Assembly (NCBI GenBank): GCA_038503035.1
Contig: JAVSML010001159.1
Coordinates: forward strand, 1-64,000
Length of the DNA stretch: 64,000 nucleotides
Reading direction: 5' to 3'
Origin: Crocodylus rhombifer
Lineage: Eukaryota > Chordata > Crocodylia > Crocodylidae
Below the pieces are notes generated by a model. The model was not told where the DNA came from. It ran no database searches and worked only from the letters and a program-made list of their open reading frames with translations. The translations under genes and the position numbers were made by a program. How positions within the stretch are numbered: position 1 is the stretch's first letter; each line of letters opens with the position of its first letter. Positions 24,660 through 36,380 of the stretch are shown one piece after another.

Positions 24660-24800
24660 ACTCATAGCTAAGTGGTGGGGGCATGTACTCAAGAAGCTAG
24701 AGACTTGTGTTCTAGACCCCATTTGCCCAGGGAAGGTTTGATCCTCCACCTTTCTTATTGTCCGTTATATTGCTGTAACCACTGTGCAACAGACTAGGCT
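24660..24800 (+). repeat. Possible tRNA-derived SINE
   Basis: TAGCTAAGTGG at 24665-24675 fits Pol III box A exactly. TGTTCTAGACC at 24708-24718 is a partial box B at plausible spacing. Family unknown; similar box B wording (GCTTCAAATCC) recurs near 25105. Confidence 0.35.
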
Positions 24801-24999
24801 CTTTAGTGTTCCTTTGAAAGCTGAGCCACTGCCCTTTGCTTTTAATAGTCATGAAGTAAAATGGATGGAGAGCAGTTTTATATAGTGGGGTGGTTTCTGC
24901 CCCATTGGGAGCAAGGTGCTTCCTTCCTTGTGTCAGTAATCAGAAGGCTGAAATACACACAAGTTTGCTTTCTTCCTCCTGGACCCCCCATAAATCCCT

Positions 25000-25980
25000 G
25001 TTGGCTGCCCAAAGGGCTAGTTTTAGAGGTATACTAGAAAAGGCACTCAGTAATATATGCCCTTAATTGTCCAAGCACTGTTCTGGGAAGTCGGAGAGAT
25101 GCAGCTTCAAATCCTGGAGCTGAAACACAAAAGGGCCACCCTCTTCTTCCTTGCTTTTTCTGGGATTTATGCTCATGTATGCATGTATATAGTTGCATGT
25201 GTACCCAGAAATCATGTAGTCTACTATGCATGTTCATTCTGCTTGTGTATCTATACTGCAAGGAAAATAAAATTGAAAAATGTGTATAAGTGGCAAAACT
25301 GTTACTTGTATGACCGGAAAACTCATTTAGATGCACCAAGGGAAGTGAAATGCTGTCCCTGGTCTCTGAAAACTAGTGAGAGAAGTTTCTGGTTTGTTCT
25401 TTTTGACTTGCTGCTGCTTGGTTTTGTTTCAAAACTGATTCGGAATGGTGTGTGTTTAGAAACAGATGTACTATATCTAGGTGTATTTGCTGATCCAGTT
25501 CAACCCTTTATGAGATAATGTAGTCTGTTGAACTTGGCTACATCTTTGGGACAGATTGTCTCAGTGTTTGCACAACGCGCACAAAAGGGCAACAATTCTA
25601 AGCAGTGCTTTGGGTGCATCCTACCTGTGGTTATATATGCATACTTTGAGGTGTTATTTTTGTAGTTAAATTTGTAAACCAGGCAATCAGCAGATTGACA
25701 CGGATATTCTTATTTAAGTTTTGGGGAAAAACTAGTATGGAATGTCTTTCAGGATTGCTTAGGCTTTTGAGGGAAATGAGAGAGTCTGAATTCTAACACC
25801 AATTGTCAGTAATTTGGGAAAAATCCAAGTACAGATCTGGTAGAGTGGACCAGTGTGACAAAATATTCTGTCAGATAACTTACTTGTTCATATATTCAGG
25901 TCATACTGACCCCAAGATTTGGGATTAGGAATGAATTTTCTCTGAGCTCAGTGTCAGGGTTTTTTGTGCTCATTTTTGCA
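25000..25980. other. Intronic, no gene recognised
   Basis: A 153-codon + strand frame at 25057-25518 shows no domain or family resemblance and spans a possible SINE. I treat it as chance. The rest is unassigned. Confidence 0.4.
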
Positions 25981-25989
25981 TTATGTAGC

Positions 25990-26412
25990 ATGGTGCAGGA
26001 GGACAGGCCCTACAAGGAGGGGCTACAGGACCTGAACCTGTTCAGCCTCCACAAGAGAAGGCTGAGGGGGGATCTAGTGGCCTGTTACTAACTAGTCGGA
26101 GGGGACCAGCAGGCATTGGGAGTGTTCCCCCGAGCACTATCAGGAGTGACTAGAAATAATGGTCACAAGCTGGTAGAGGGTAGATTCAGATTAGACATCA
26201 GGAGGCGTTACTTCACTGTCAGGACAGTTAGGATCTTGAACCAACTTCCAAGCAAAGTGGTGCTGGCTCCTACCCTGGATGTCTTTAAGAGGTGGCTAGA
26301 TGAACACCTTGCTGGGGTCGTTTGACCCCAGTACTTTTTTCCTGCCATGGCAGGAGGTCAGACTTGATGATCTGCTTGGGTCCCTTCCGACCCGACCAAC
26401 TACGAAACGATA
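25990..26412 (+). mobile_element. CR1 LINE 3' end
   Basis: The C-terminal RT-ORF remnant reads FRLDIRRRYFTVRT...LPSKVVLAPTLDVFKRWLDEH at 26190-26310. It is followed by the CR1 3' untranslated end (GGTCAGACTTGATGATCTGC, then GGTCCCTTCCGACCCGACC). It belongs to a different subfamily from the 13.5 and 59.2 kb copies. Confidence 0.85.
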
Positions 26413-26631
26413 TAGTTTGAGGCAAGATCGTTTGGCTGTATTTCATCTAATTGGTTCACTGCAATCACAGAAACCCATGCATGTCTCTTCTGTTCACTAG
26501 CTGTAGCACACATTTTAATTTTTTGAGAACTGAATTATTTGGCTTAACTGAAGTCTCTCCTCTTGAGAGAGTGCTTGGGTGAATGTCATGGCTATGCTAT
26601 ATAGTAGGTTAGACTAAGCGTAAGAAGAAGT

Positions 26632-27508
26632 GTTTCTACAAGTGTCAGCAACAAGGGGAAGATCAGGGAAAGTATTGGTCCTTTACTAAATAGGGGAGGC
26701 AACCTAGTGGCGCGATGTGGAAAAGGCTGAAGTTGGCTCCGACTATTGTACCTGGCAGCACAGTTTGTGGGGAGGTGAGCAGTCAAGAGGGGAAAAAAGA
26801 CAGGTTGGGGACTGTTTAGAAAAGTTAGAAGCGTACAAGCCCATGGGGCTGGACAGGATGTATGCAAGGGTGCTAAAGGAATTGGCCAGTGAGATTGCAG
26901 AGCCACTGGCTGTCACTTTTTGAAAACTCATGGCGATCAGAAGAGGTCCTGGACAATTGTAAAAGGCAAATATCCTGGCCATCTTTAAGAAAGGGAAGGA
27001 GGATCTGGGGAACTATTGACCAGTCAGCCTCATTTCAGTCCCTGGAAAAATCATGGAGCAGGTCCTCAAGGAGTCCATTTTGAAGCACTTGGAGAAGAAG
27101 GTGATTTAGGAACAGTCGGCATGGATTCACCAAGGGCAAGTCATGCCTGAGCAACCTGATTACCTTCTATGACAGGATGACTTCTAGATGTGGAAATAGC
27201 AGTGGATATGATATACTCTGACTTTAGCAAGGCTTTTGATACAATATCCCACAGTATTCTTGCAAGCAACCTAAGGAAATATGGGTTGGTTGGATGAATG
27301 ATCTGCAAGATGAGTAGAAAAACAGCTAGATCATCAGGCTCAGAGGATAGTAGTCAATAGCTTGATGTCTAGCTGGTAGCTTGTCTTGAGTAGAGTGCCC
27401 AAGCGGTTGGTCTTGGGGCTGGTTTTATTCAATATCTTCACTGATGATCTGGAAGATGGGATGGAGTGTACCCTTAACAAGTATGCAGGTGACACCAGCT
27501 TGGGGGGG
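26632..27508 (+). mobile_element. CR1 LINE fragment, RT core with mutated catalytic box
   Basis: Pieces of the RT run in order from about 26640. SDFSKAFDTISHSILA (motif A) is near 27220. The catalytic box near 27482 reads KYAGDTS where the family has YADD, so a catalytic Asp is lost. Frameshifts are frequent. The copy runs into a poly-G stretch and then the 10-base assembly gap at 27509-27518. Confidence 0.85.
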
Positions 27509-27518
27509 NNNNNNNNNN
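27509..27518. other. Assembly gap (10 N)
   Basis: Ten ambiguous bases following a run of eight G. The true length is unknown. Confidence 1.
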
Positions 27519-28084
27519 ATCTGAATAAAATATATAGTAGTGCCCATTGAACGCAGAAAGATCACCAACGCTTTAAAATTGTGGTGATCTGCTACACTGA
27601 ATAAATGTTGACTTCGTCTTCACTCCCAGGGCTGAGCTGTGCCTTTCTTTCCTTTTTTTAGTGATTCCTATTTCTTCATCAGCCTTAAATGCCTGGCAAA
27701 TATCACCAAGCAGGGCCCCAAACAGTTCACCCAGAATCCCTCTGTTGCCCCTCTGTCTTCTCAGCCTGGTGTGTATTAGTGGGGTGCTGCCCATGCAGTA
27801 GAGCTGAACCAGGTTGTCCTGTACCTAATCTGCATATACATTTGTGGAGGATCCCAGGACTCATGACAAGAACACCCAGTTCCAGTCATGAGTTGGGGGT
27901 TAATTATTAGCACCTGGATCTTTTGTGAGGGTGTCTGGATTATCCATATACTGAGTAGTACTGAGCTGTGGGGTCACCATGGCTTGAAATACTTGACTCT
28001 GCTGGAGCCCAGGCCAATGAACTATATAGTAAACCTTGAGGCGTTTGGCATTGGATTACTATAATGCATAGTTTGTACTAGGGC
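27519..28084. other. Unidentified insert between two CR1 pieces
   Basis: About 560 bp that is neither CR1 nor a family I recognise. It contains a perfect 9-bp stem, AGATCACCA (27559-27567) with TGGTGATCT (27582-27590). A minus-strand frame at 27794-27573 is basic and Gly-rich (RRQRGNRGILGELFGALLGD) and resembles nothing I can name. Confidence 0.4.
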
Positions 28085-28535
28085 AACGAATATGGTGAGG
28101 GGGCTGGGGCACATGACTTATGAGGAGAGGCTGAGGGAATGGGGCTTATGTAGTCTAGAGAAGAGATGGAGGGGGGATTTAATAGCAGCCTTCAACTACC
28201 TGAAGGGATGTTCAAAAGAGGATGGAGCTGGACTGTGCTCAGTGGTGGCAGATGACAGAACAAGGAGCAAAGTTCTGAAGTTGCAGCAAGGGAAGTTTAG
28301 GTTAGATATTAGGAAGAATGTTCTCATTCGGAGGGTAGTAAAACACTGGGACAGGTGACACAGAGAGGTTGTGGACTCCATCCTTGGCAATTTTTTTTTT
28401 TTTTTAAGACCCAGCTAGACAAAGCCTTGGCCTGGATGATCTAGTTGGGGATGGTCCTGCTTTGAGCAGGGGGTTGGACTAGATGTGACCTCCTGAGATT
28501 CCTTCCAACTCTCATCTTCTATGTTTTTATGATTC
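28085..28535 (+). mobile_element. CR1 LINE 3' end
   Basis: The C-terminal RT-ORF segment is [18 protein letters not shown]...FRLDIRKNVLIRRVVKHW at 28092-28350. It is followed by the typical CR1 3' end, with GGACTAGATGTGACCTCC at about 28475 and a TTCTATG-rich tail. It could be the 3' part of the copy at 26632-27508. Confidence 0.85.
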
Positions 28536-28539
28536 TGTA

Positions 28540-29700
28540 TATAAGTAGATACAGAAGTTCTACTTAAAAGTGTTTATGGAATATCTGTGCTAAAAGAACT
28601 TGCAGCAGTTTCAAAAAAGGGGAAATGCATCAATTTTGAATGAACTAAGTCTTGGATACTATATGTAAATTGTTATAGGTATGTTTTTTAAGGTCACTGT
28701 TTTCATATTTGCTACTCACTTGCATGTGCTTGGGGGGAACAGGGTCTGACAGGAAGGGGCGAAGGGAAGGGCTGCAGGAGGAAGAAGTTGGGAGGAGGCA
28801 GAAAGGAGGGGGGCTACCAGACCCCACCCCCCAGATCTATTTTCCCAGCTGTAGCAGTGGGAGGGGGACAAATTCAAGCTAACCCTCCAGTAATTAGATT
28901 TTATACCTGGAAAATTACAACAAATATATACATTTTTCACATATAGAGAAAAAAGGTACGTGCACTGGAAGACCCTTTATAAAAATGCAAACCATATTTT
29001 CCTGCTTGTGCAAATTTCTATAGAGCAGAAGTCAAGAATACTGTAAATGATTTAGACTTCCATTAGTATGATATAAAGCTTTCATTTTTTTGGTAAATTT
29101 TCTTAGCTTCTGAGCTTAATGATTTGGTGCCATCAATTTTAAAAGTTTAAAGGAAGGATTGCTGTTTTTTTTCAGTGATCTGCAAGATTAAGAATTGATG
29201 GAGCTTGCTGCAGCATGTGGAAATTATACTGTTTACCAGTGTTTTTTATTAAGTGTGTAGGGACACTTCAGCCTTTTTTGCAATACATTTATTTACCAAA
29301 ATGCTTCCAGTGGTTCATGCCTGCTGGTGTTTGTAGAGGCATTCCAAGGTAGACAAAAACTAATATCCATTGCTGTTACAAGTATAGAGCTTGTGTAGAA
29401 CATTATGCAGCACAGAGCTCAAAATGCTGATGGTTGTCCAGAAATTACTGTTACTTGCCAACAGTGTCAGCTAAATCTGTAGAGGCCACGATGTATAATA
29501 TAAACACTCCTGTTTGTTTAAAAAAAAGGAAAAAAAACCATAAGAGGAGGAGTTGCATCATTTAATACCACAACATTTAATCCCATCAGTGTCTTTTGCA
29601 TCTTGTACTTGTTCTGTACTTAAATTTACACTGATTTCGTTAGTGATCATCCGCGTGTTTTATGAATGTTAATAGACGATTTGCTGGTAGTTCTAATAAC
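28540..29700. other. Intronic, unassigned
   Basis: AT-rich with a purine-rich patch at about 28735-28815. No gene or bounded repeat seen. Confidence 0.4.
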
Positions 29701-29709
29701 ACCATATGA

Positions 29710-30918
29710 CAGGGATAGGCAATGTTTTTTGGCCCAAGTACCAAAAAACCCCCGCAGTGTCTAGCTTGTAAGTGCCAGAGTGCCAGCATGCCAGAAAAAC
29801 AAAACCAGGTTGGGGGTATGTGAAAAAGAAAAATGGAGGAGAGAAGAAAAAGAAGAGAGGAAGAGATGAAAAGGCAGGGAGAGGGGGGTGGGAAAGAAAG
29901 AAGGGGGGAAGGGAAAGAAGAGGAAGAAATGAGCAGCTGCCAGAGCCTGGCAGCCTTCCTTCCTCCACATCAGCAATGCAGACATGCGGGCACTGGGCCC
30001 ACAAGGTGGTGGCAGCAGCGGCCGCTGCTGCTGATGTCCCTCCCTCCCTTGCCCCTCCAATAATGCAGGAAAGTGGGCAGGTACAGAGGTGGTGCTAGGG
30101 TAGGCTTGCTGCACAGTGTGGTGGCTGGGCTTAGGCCACTTGCTGCGGCTCTGGCCTGGCCCCACCCCCAGACTTGGCCAGCAGCACAGTGAAAGCCTCT
30201 TGGGCCTCTGCCAGCAACCTTGTTGAAAATGGGGTTGGGGGGCACATGCCCCCACTACGAGTCACCCATAATTAGGGACAGGGGTGGCCCCAGCCTCTTC
30301 CCAGTGGAGCTGTGCTGTGAGCAGGAGTAGGGTGGGCTCAGCCACATGGGGTGGGTGGCAGGGGTCGGGGGAGGGGCAGTTATGGTGCGCAGGGGCCTGC
30401 TGTTTGGTGTTTGCTCCTGATCTGCGGGGTAGCAAAAACACCAGTTTTAAATATGGCACTGTTTTGCTGCTCGTTGCTAATTGGCCAAGGAGCCATGGCA
30501 GTCTCATTGTATGTTGTTGACCGACCATGAGCACCATATTTAAAACTGTGGTTTTCACTTCTCCATTGATCAGGAGTGAGCAGTTGCGGGGGCAAGGGGG
30601 GAATGCATGGGGGAACCTGAAAAATCGGTGCGAATGTGGTGCATGGTGGCTCCTTTTGATTTTGCAGGTTCCCCCATGCAACACCGCAGGCATGGGGGTG
30701 GGTGAGCAGAATGCCGACAACGTCCCTACACCCCTGCCCACGTTCTCCTGACCCCACCCCAGGTACCTGCCACGGCTCTGGGAGCTGTTGCTGATCTAGA
30801 GAACCCAGAGCAGCAACTTAGAAAAATGTTTTTTTAACATTTGCCTTGGCACGCCTCCTGGCATTCCAGTCTCCACATGTCGCTAACTGGCATGCGTGCC
30901 GGGGGTTGCCTATCCCTG
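29710..30918. mobile_element. Non-autonomous hAT element (1209 bp), perfect target duplication
   Basis: It begins CAGGGATAGGCAA and ends TTGCCTATCCCTG, a perfect 13-bp terminal inverted repeat. Identical 8-bp flanks, ccatatga, lie at 29702-29709 and 30919-30926. A 110-nt purine tract lies at about 29818-29933. Nested internal palindromes include CCAGTTTTAAATATGG (30441) against CCATATTTAAAACTGTGG (30535) and GGGGGAACCTG (30609) against CAGGTTCCCCC (30665). No transposase is encoded. Confidence 0.92.
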
Positions 30919-31928
30919 CCATATGAGTTCACTCTTAAGCCACTGGGTCTTTTCCTGTTGCTTATTTAATACCATTATAGTCAGTGTTCTTGTCCTTTAC
31001 AGTTTAACTGTCATTAGTGAAAGCAACCATCTTTCTAGCTCAATATTTATGCATGCCTCCGTGACTTGGAAACATGTTCTGCAGACAAATAATTTAACAT
31101 GTCAGGTTTTACCTTATAGATTGAATCTAGCATTAACACTTTTTCATTTTTGAAAATAAAATCTCTGGAATTTAGTTGCTGTAAAGGTTATAAAATATGT
31201 ATTGTGATTTCTTCATGATATTTTTTCCAAATGTGCCTTTGCCATGTCTGCTTGTTCAAATTCAACTAGTGTTTTTTTCAGAAAAGAAAAAGAAAGGACC
31301 AAGATTTTCAAACATAGCCTGAAGTCATTTCACTCTGTCCTTAGTAAGTCAACTAAATAGTCAGATGACTGAACATTGTGGTATCTTAGAATTTTTTTTT
31401 GTCAGTCCTACATATAGTGATTTAATTGCTATTTACGCGCAAGGTGACCATGAATTTAATGAAAACTTAAATGAACGCTGAAAAATTGAATATGATTAAT
31501 CTCTGGGTAGTTTCTTATATTATATTCTGTGCTTGTTCTGGAGGAATCAGTTGTGTGTATGGGAAAGAATAATTCTGTTTCCACAGCCCATCAAATCTTG
31601 TATGACTTTCCTGCTGAGATTAACAGCAAAGGTGTTGACAGTGCTTATGGGTCTGTAATGCTGTTTTCTGTCCCATCAGCACTAGGCAGAAATGACCAAT
31701 TTGATTATGCATAAAACATTAAGCAGTAATTGGAATGTGATCCAAATTGGATGCAGTTTACTAAGAGACTAGAAGGTATTTACATTGTATTGCCATTGTG
31801 TTGGATTGTCAGACCTTACTTCTACACACCTTGCTGTTAATAGGGTCTTCCATACAGCTATTCTAGAAATGTTTGTAATAACTTGGTTTTCTCTGTTTTA
31901 AAAATGGGAAATTCTTCAATTAAAAAGC

Positions 31929-32727
31929 TAGGCATGTGCACCGATTAAAGATTTTCTTGGCCAATGCCAGTAGCTGATGATTAATCAGCTATAGTGGCTG
32001 ATGCCAGTTCGATAACTGGTAATTAGTAATAGTGCAAGGTATTTTAAACTACTGACATAAATAAATCTTTTTTTGTTTGTTTTGCATTTTATGAACACGC
32101 GCACACATCGCGCCCACCCATCTCCTGCCTGCTCCGGCCCTCAATGAGGAAGGTGGTGACCTCCTTATTTCCACATCCATTGCCCCATACCCACGGCTCC
32201 TACCTTCTGCTCTACTCCCCTTGCGGTCTCTCTTACTGACCTGGGAGTGTTTCGCAGACAGTGGCAATGGGCATGTTTGGAGCTGTAGAGCATGCTGCTG
32301 CTCTGGCACCGGTGGGCTCCATGCAGCTGAGCTCCTGTGGCTTCTGGGGAGAAACTACTTCTTTTGCAAAGGCGCACGGTGCCTGATAGAGCAGAACGTC
32401 CCTCACAGTACCTTACCCTGTCTGTGCACACCCCAGTGTCTCCATGGCAGGAGCCAGTAACGGTCCCTTTATTGCTGAGCATGGTGCCCTGTACCCAGTG
32501 CCCTGTGTCTATTCCCCAGTGTCCCCTCTGCTTGCCTGGGCCTGTAGGCTGCCATGAGCTCAGGCCAGCTGTGGGGTGTGGGCACTGGACTACACTCGCC
32601 GGGGTACTCTAAGTATGAGCCCATAATTATTGGCTATAACAACAAAAAAAATGCGATAGCCGATAATGGCATTTCTTCTTTTATCAGTGCTGATCCAATA
32701 GCCAACTGATATATCAGTGCACCCCTA
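31929..32727. mobile_element. hAT (Ac-type ends) element, about 799 bp
   Basis: The left end TAGGCATGTGCACCGAT and the right end read inverted, TAGGGGTGCACTGATATA, form terminal repeats. The flanks taaaaagc and taaaaata agree at 6 of 8 positions. The terminal zone AATGGC...TTTTATCAGTGCTGATCC matches that of the element at 40.6-41.6 kb, so both are one family. The interior is GC-rich, without transposase. Confidence 0.75.
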
Positions 32728-32839
32728 TAAAAATAAAAAAAAATCCCAAATCAGCATTTTTCCACTGGGAAGTTTATCAGTGCCTCAATCATTATAATTA
32801 AATAAATTCTAAATGCCTGTATATTTTGGCATTTTGACT

Positions 32840-34045
32840 TTGGTCTTTTTATCATGGAAAATCAGAGCTCCCCCTACCCCTTTTGTTTACTAGGATGCAG
32901 GTTCAGCTGTGGCTGTTCCCACTCCACTGCTTTTGTGGCTCTGAGCAGCCCTGATATACCGGTGTCCTGCCCTTCCCCATAGCCCCTTGGGCCCTGCTGG
33001 TGCCTCTTACAGCCTCCACTCCCCTAGGTGCCCCTCACTCTCAACCCATAGCCCCCTGTCCCTGCCAGTGCCCCTCACTCCCCACTTACAGACCCCACCC
33101 CTCCAGGCCTGCTGGTGCCCCTCCTAACCTGCAGCCCCTTGCCTCCCAGTTCTGCTGCATGGGGCTGTCAACTGCCAGGGCTACAGGGCTAGGGCCTGTA
33201 GTCCCCTGCCCCACCCCCCAGCCGCAGCCTCCCAAAGACAGGTACTGCTGGAGTGGAGCCCGGGCTTCTCCCCTCCCCCTGCAGATGGCATGGCTGGAGT
33301 GGAGAATGTGAGCTGCAGTCTTGGGGCTAACCATCCTGGTGCCCTCCCTTATGAGCCCTCCATAGCTTAGTGAGCAGAACTCAGCACTGCCAGGACCCCT
33401 ATACCATCTGCAGCGCCATGGTCCTCTGCCTACTCGGCAACAGTGGGGACAGCAGCAAGGATTTGTGCCCCCTGCTGCTGTTGGGCGGGCAGGGGTCACA
33501 TCACCATGTCAGCCCATACAGCAGCACCTATCCTCCCCACCCTGCTCTGCCCTCCCATGCTTGGTCCCATCCCCTGGGCTGTGGAGGCTTCCTGGGGGGA
33601 GGGCAGCAGGGCAAGGGGCCCCGAACCTGCAGCAGGCAGCCTGCATCCTCCCCCACCTGCCACTCGCATCTAGGCTGCACATGTCCCTTCACGCTTCCCT
33701 CTCCAGTGCCCTCAGCCCTGCTCCAATCCCTTCCTCCTTCCTTCTCTCACTGCGGGGGTCTCAGTGTGCCCTCCCCACCATAGATTTACCTGGAGGGAGC
33801 TGCTCTCCATGCTGCCTGGCTGCTGCTTACATGTGTGCCTGATCGACCTCTTCCTTCTCCCACCAGCATCAAGTAGCCCCTTGTAAGCTGGAGCTCTGCT
33901 GGTTCCTGCGTTTTTCTCCTTAAAAAGAGCCCAGAAAATCCTTGATTTTTTTTTTTCCCCTTTAAAGTAGAAAATTCACATTTTTCTCCATAAAAAGAAG
34001 AAAATCTGTCTTTCCATGGTGAGCAGAAAACCTAGATCTCTGATA
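32840..34045. repeat. GC-rich repeat block, probable DNA-transposon interior
   Basis: It is bounded by related AT-rich zones containing ATCATGGAAAATCAGAG on the left and, inverted, CACCATGGAAAGACAG on the right. The interior is a C-rich Pro/Ala-like stretch. A short module, ATAGATTTACCTGGAGG at about 33781, recurs at 41.4 and 59.1 kb in other elements. Frames of up to 137 codons here are GC artefacts. Confidence 0.5.
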
Positions 34046-34684
34046 ATATCATTGTTGTATACTGGTTCAGTAGTTCCCTAAACTTCCCTTTTCTTTCCCT
34101 CCCTCTTCCCCACAATTTAATTCTTTCTTTCATTCTTATGCTATTACATACGTTCAGAACCCTTGGTAGCTTCCTCCCCCCCATGTCATATTTCGAGAGG
34201 GATTTGTGCTGCTCTTAGAAGTAGGACGTGGGTGAAACACTTTGGTAGTTCCTTGCTGTGTCCTACTTGGCAAAGTGAACTCTGGCACTCTTGCTACGAT
34301 GACGCTGGGGGCTACCATAGGTACGTGAAGAGGATGATGTTGTGCTGGCCAGTTTTGAAAGGATTCACATGCATATGTCTGTGTTTACAAGATGCCAGTT
34401 TCCAGTGGAGAGTCTTTGTGTCTCAAAGCTTGGCAGCACCCATGTCCTTTTTTTCCTCTCTGTACCGTCCCCCCGACTGTTGTCTGCTCTCCGTCATCTG
34501 ATGAGAACTTCCAGGTTGGGAACTGCTGCTTGGCACACAGCTGTAAACATTTTAAGTTACTATAGCTGCTTACAGACATTAAAAAAACACAACCTTTTTT
34601 TACTTTAAACTTCACACACCCCCATGCCAAATCCAACACATGCCTGGAAGAGGCATTGCATTAGTTGGACTCAGCTTGCCTGAT

Positions 34685-34812
34685 TGTCTGTATAGATCGA
34701 ACACTTTAGTTGGGGGGGGGGGCGACTTGGCAGTTGTATTTTAATAGCTGATTCAATCAGATCAAAGTACCAAAAAGCCCCACTGAAGTGCCTGATCTAT
34801 ACAGATACTGCA
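34685..34812. repeat. Short palindromic element (about 26-bp inverted ends)
   Basis: TGTCTGTATAGATC...ACTTTAGT at 34685-34710 is mirrored by CACTGAAGTGCCTGATCTATACAGATA ending near 34807. The loop has an 11-G run at 34712-34722. Probably a MITE; no clear target duplication. Confidence 0.55.
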
Positions 34813-35539
34813 GAGCCAGGTCGAACTAACGTGCTGCTTTTTCCAGTAAAGTGGCGGGGGTTTTTTGTCTTTTTCCTTCACATCGGTAACCGAAGAGAAT
34901 ACTGGCTGGAACAGCATGCTGCTGGCAAGTGGTTGTTTGCTACCTAAACTGGTGTATTGTTACAATAGCTTAGAAAGCACAGTTTGACTTAAAACCACGA
35001 TGCTCTATAAAAGATCCGAAGTGTGAAATGTTGTGACAGAAGTATTTTCTTAATTGTTTGGAAACTCCTGCATGTAAAGAAATTAACCTGTAATTTTTCT
35101 GCCAAGAGCTACAGCTTTAGAGAGCCAGCTTCAATTATAAACAATTAACTTTTTATGGAAGGCTAAGTTTTATGTCAGTTAAGACATATTTAATCAACTG
35201 TCTAATGTTGTGGTTTCTTGTTTTCATAAGCATTCATAAGTTAAAAGGCTTGAGATGGGCATGAAGTAGTCTGCTAACTTGCCAGCAGGAGTTGTTCTGA
35301 CTGATTGGAGTGACTGACAAAAAGAACTTGATCTCCCTCAAAGCAGATTATTGCTTATAACACCAGCAGAGGTGGAGTTCTCTCAGAATCAAAGTCCTAC
35401 GATTAGAGGTGACAAATGAGCTAGCACCGAAGATTTTTGGAATGGCTTCTGCTGCCCTTCACAGCAAAAATGAATGTTTGTGAAGAAAGCCACAGAAGAG
35501 AGGAACTGGGGCTCTGGGCTAGGGCAAGTGCTGCCCAGC

Positions 35540-36290
35540 GAGGGGGTGCGGCAGCTCGGACTAGTGTGTGCTGCCGGTCTGGGAGCTGCTCATGTGGCAG
35601 TTGTCTGGCTGCTCTCGCTGCTGCTCCCGTTGCCAGTCCAGGATGGCATGGGTTGAGGGGGTGTGCCCCAGGATCAGGGTAGGGTGGGTGGAGCTGGGGC
35701 TGCACCAGGCTGTGGAAGGTGCTGGGAGCAGGGGCTGTGCCCCCCCCCCCCCATCCCTCGCCCAACCAATGCAAGACTGAACCGCTGTGCTAACACCCCC
35801 AGACGAGTGGCACGCAGTGGTGGGAGTCGGTCCGGGCTCCCCGCACCTCCCGGATGAGCTGTGGCTTTACCTCAGCTGGACAAGCAGCAGCAGGAAATGC
35901 AGAGCAGGGGTTATGCAGGGGCTGCAGCAAAGTTTTTGGGTGGCATGCCCCCCCATGCCCTGCCGCTGCTCATCCAGGAGGCATGGGGAGGCTGAGCTGG
36001 CTCCCACTGCTGTGCACTGCTTGTCCAGAGGCGGTGCAGCAGCTCAGTCTCTCACCAGCCCTATACCGGCTGGGCGAGTGGTGTGGGGACATAGCCTCTG
36101 CTCCCAGCGCCTTCTGCCTGGAGCATAGCCCCAGCTCTGCCCACCCTGTGCAGATCCTGGGGCAGACACCACTACCCCATGCCCTCCCAGACCGGCAATG
36201 GGAACAGCAGCAAGGGCCACTGGACAAGCCACCACATAAGCAGCTCCCAGACCGGCAGCAAGCAGTGACACGAGCTGCCCCCATCCCCTC
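35540..36290. repeat. Large imperfect inverted repeat (about 325-bp arms)
   Basis: The left arm, about 35540-35865, is complementary to the right arm, about 35960-36290. Anchors include GCCGGTCTGGGAGCTGCT (about 35572) against AGCAGCTCCCAGACCGGC (about 36239), CCCCAGGATC against GATCCTGGGG, and GCTGGGAGCAG against CTGCTCCCAGC. The loop is about 95 bp. It is very likely the interior of a foldback DNA transposon whose outer ends I could not define. Confidence 0.8.
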
Positions 36291-36380
36291 TCTGGGCACC
36301 CCGAACCCCGGTACTGGTCCCAGTCCCAGTCCCAATCCCTCCCTTGCTGCCTTAGAGAGAAAGAGAGAAAAAGTTTGACA

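Noticed and set aside
33000..33842. Proline-rich protein gene
   Set aside because: Frames on both strands are compositional, the block is bounded by repeat-like AT-rich zones, and a module recurs in other elements.
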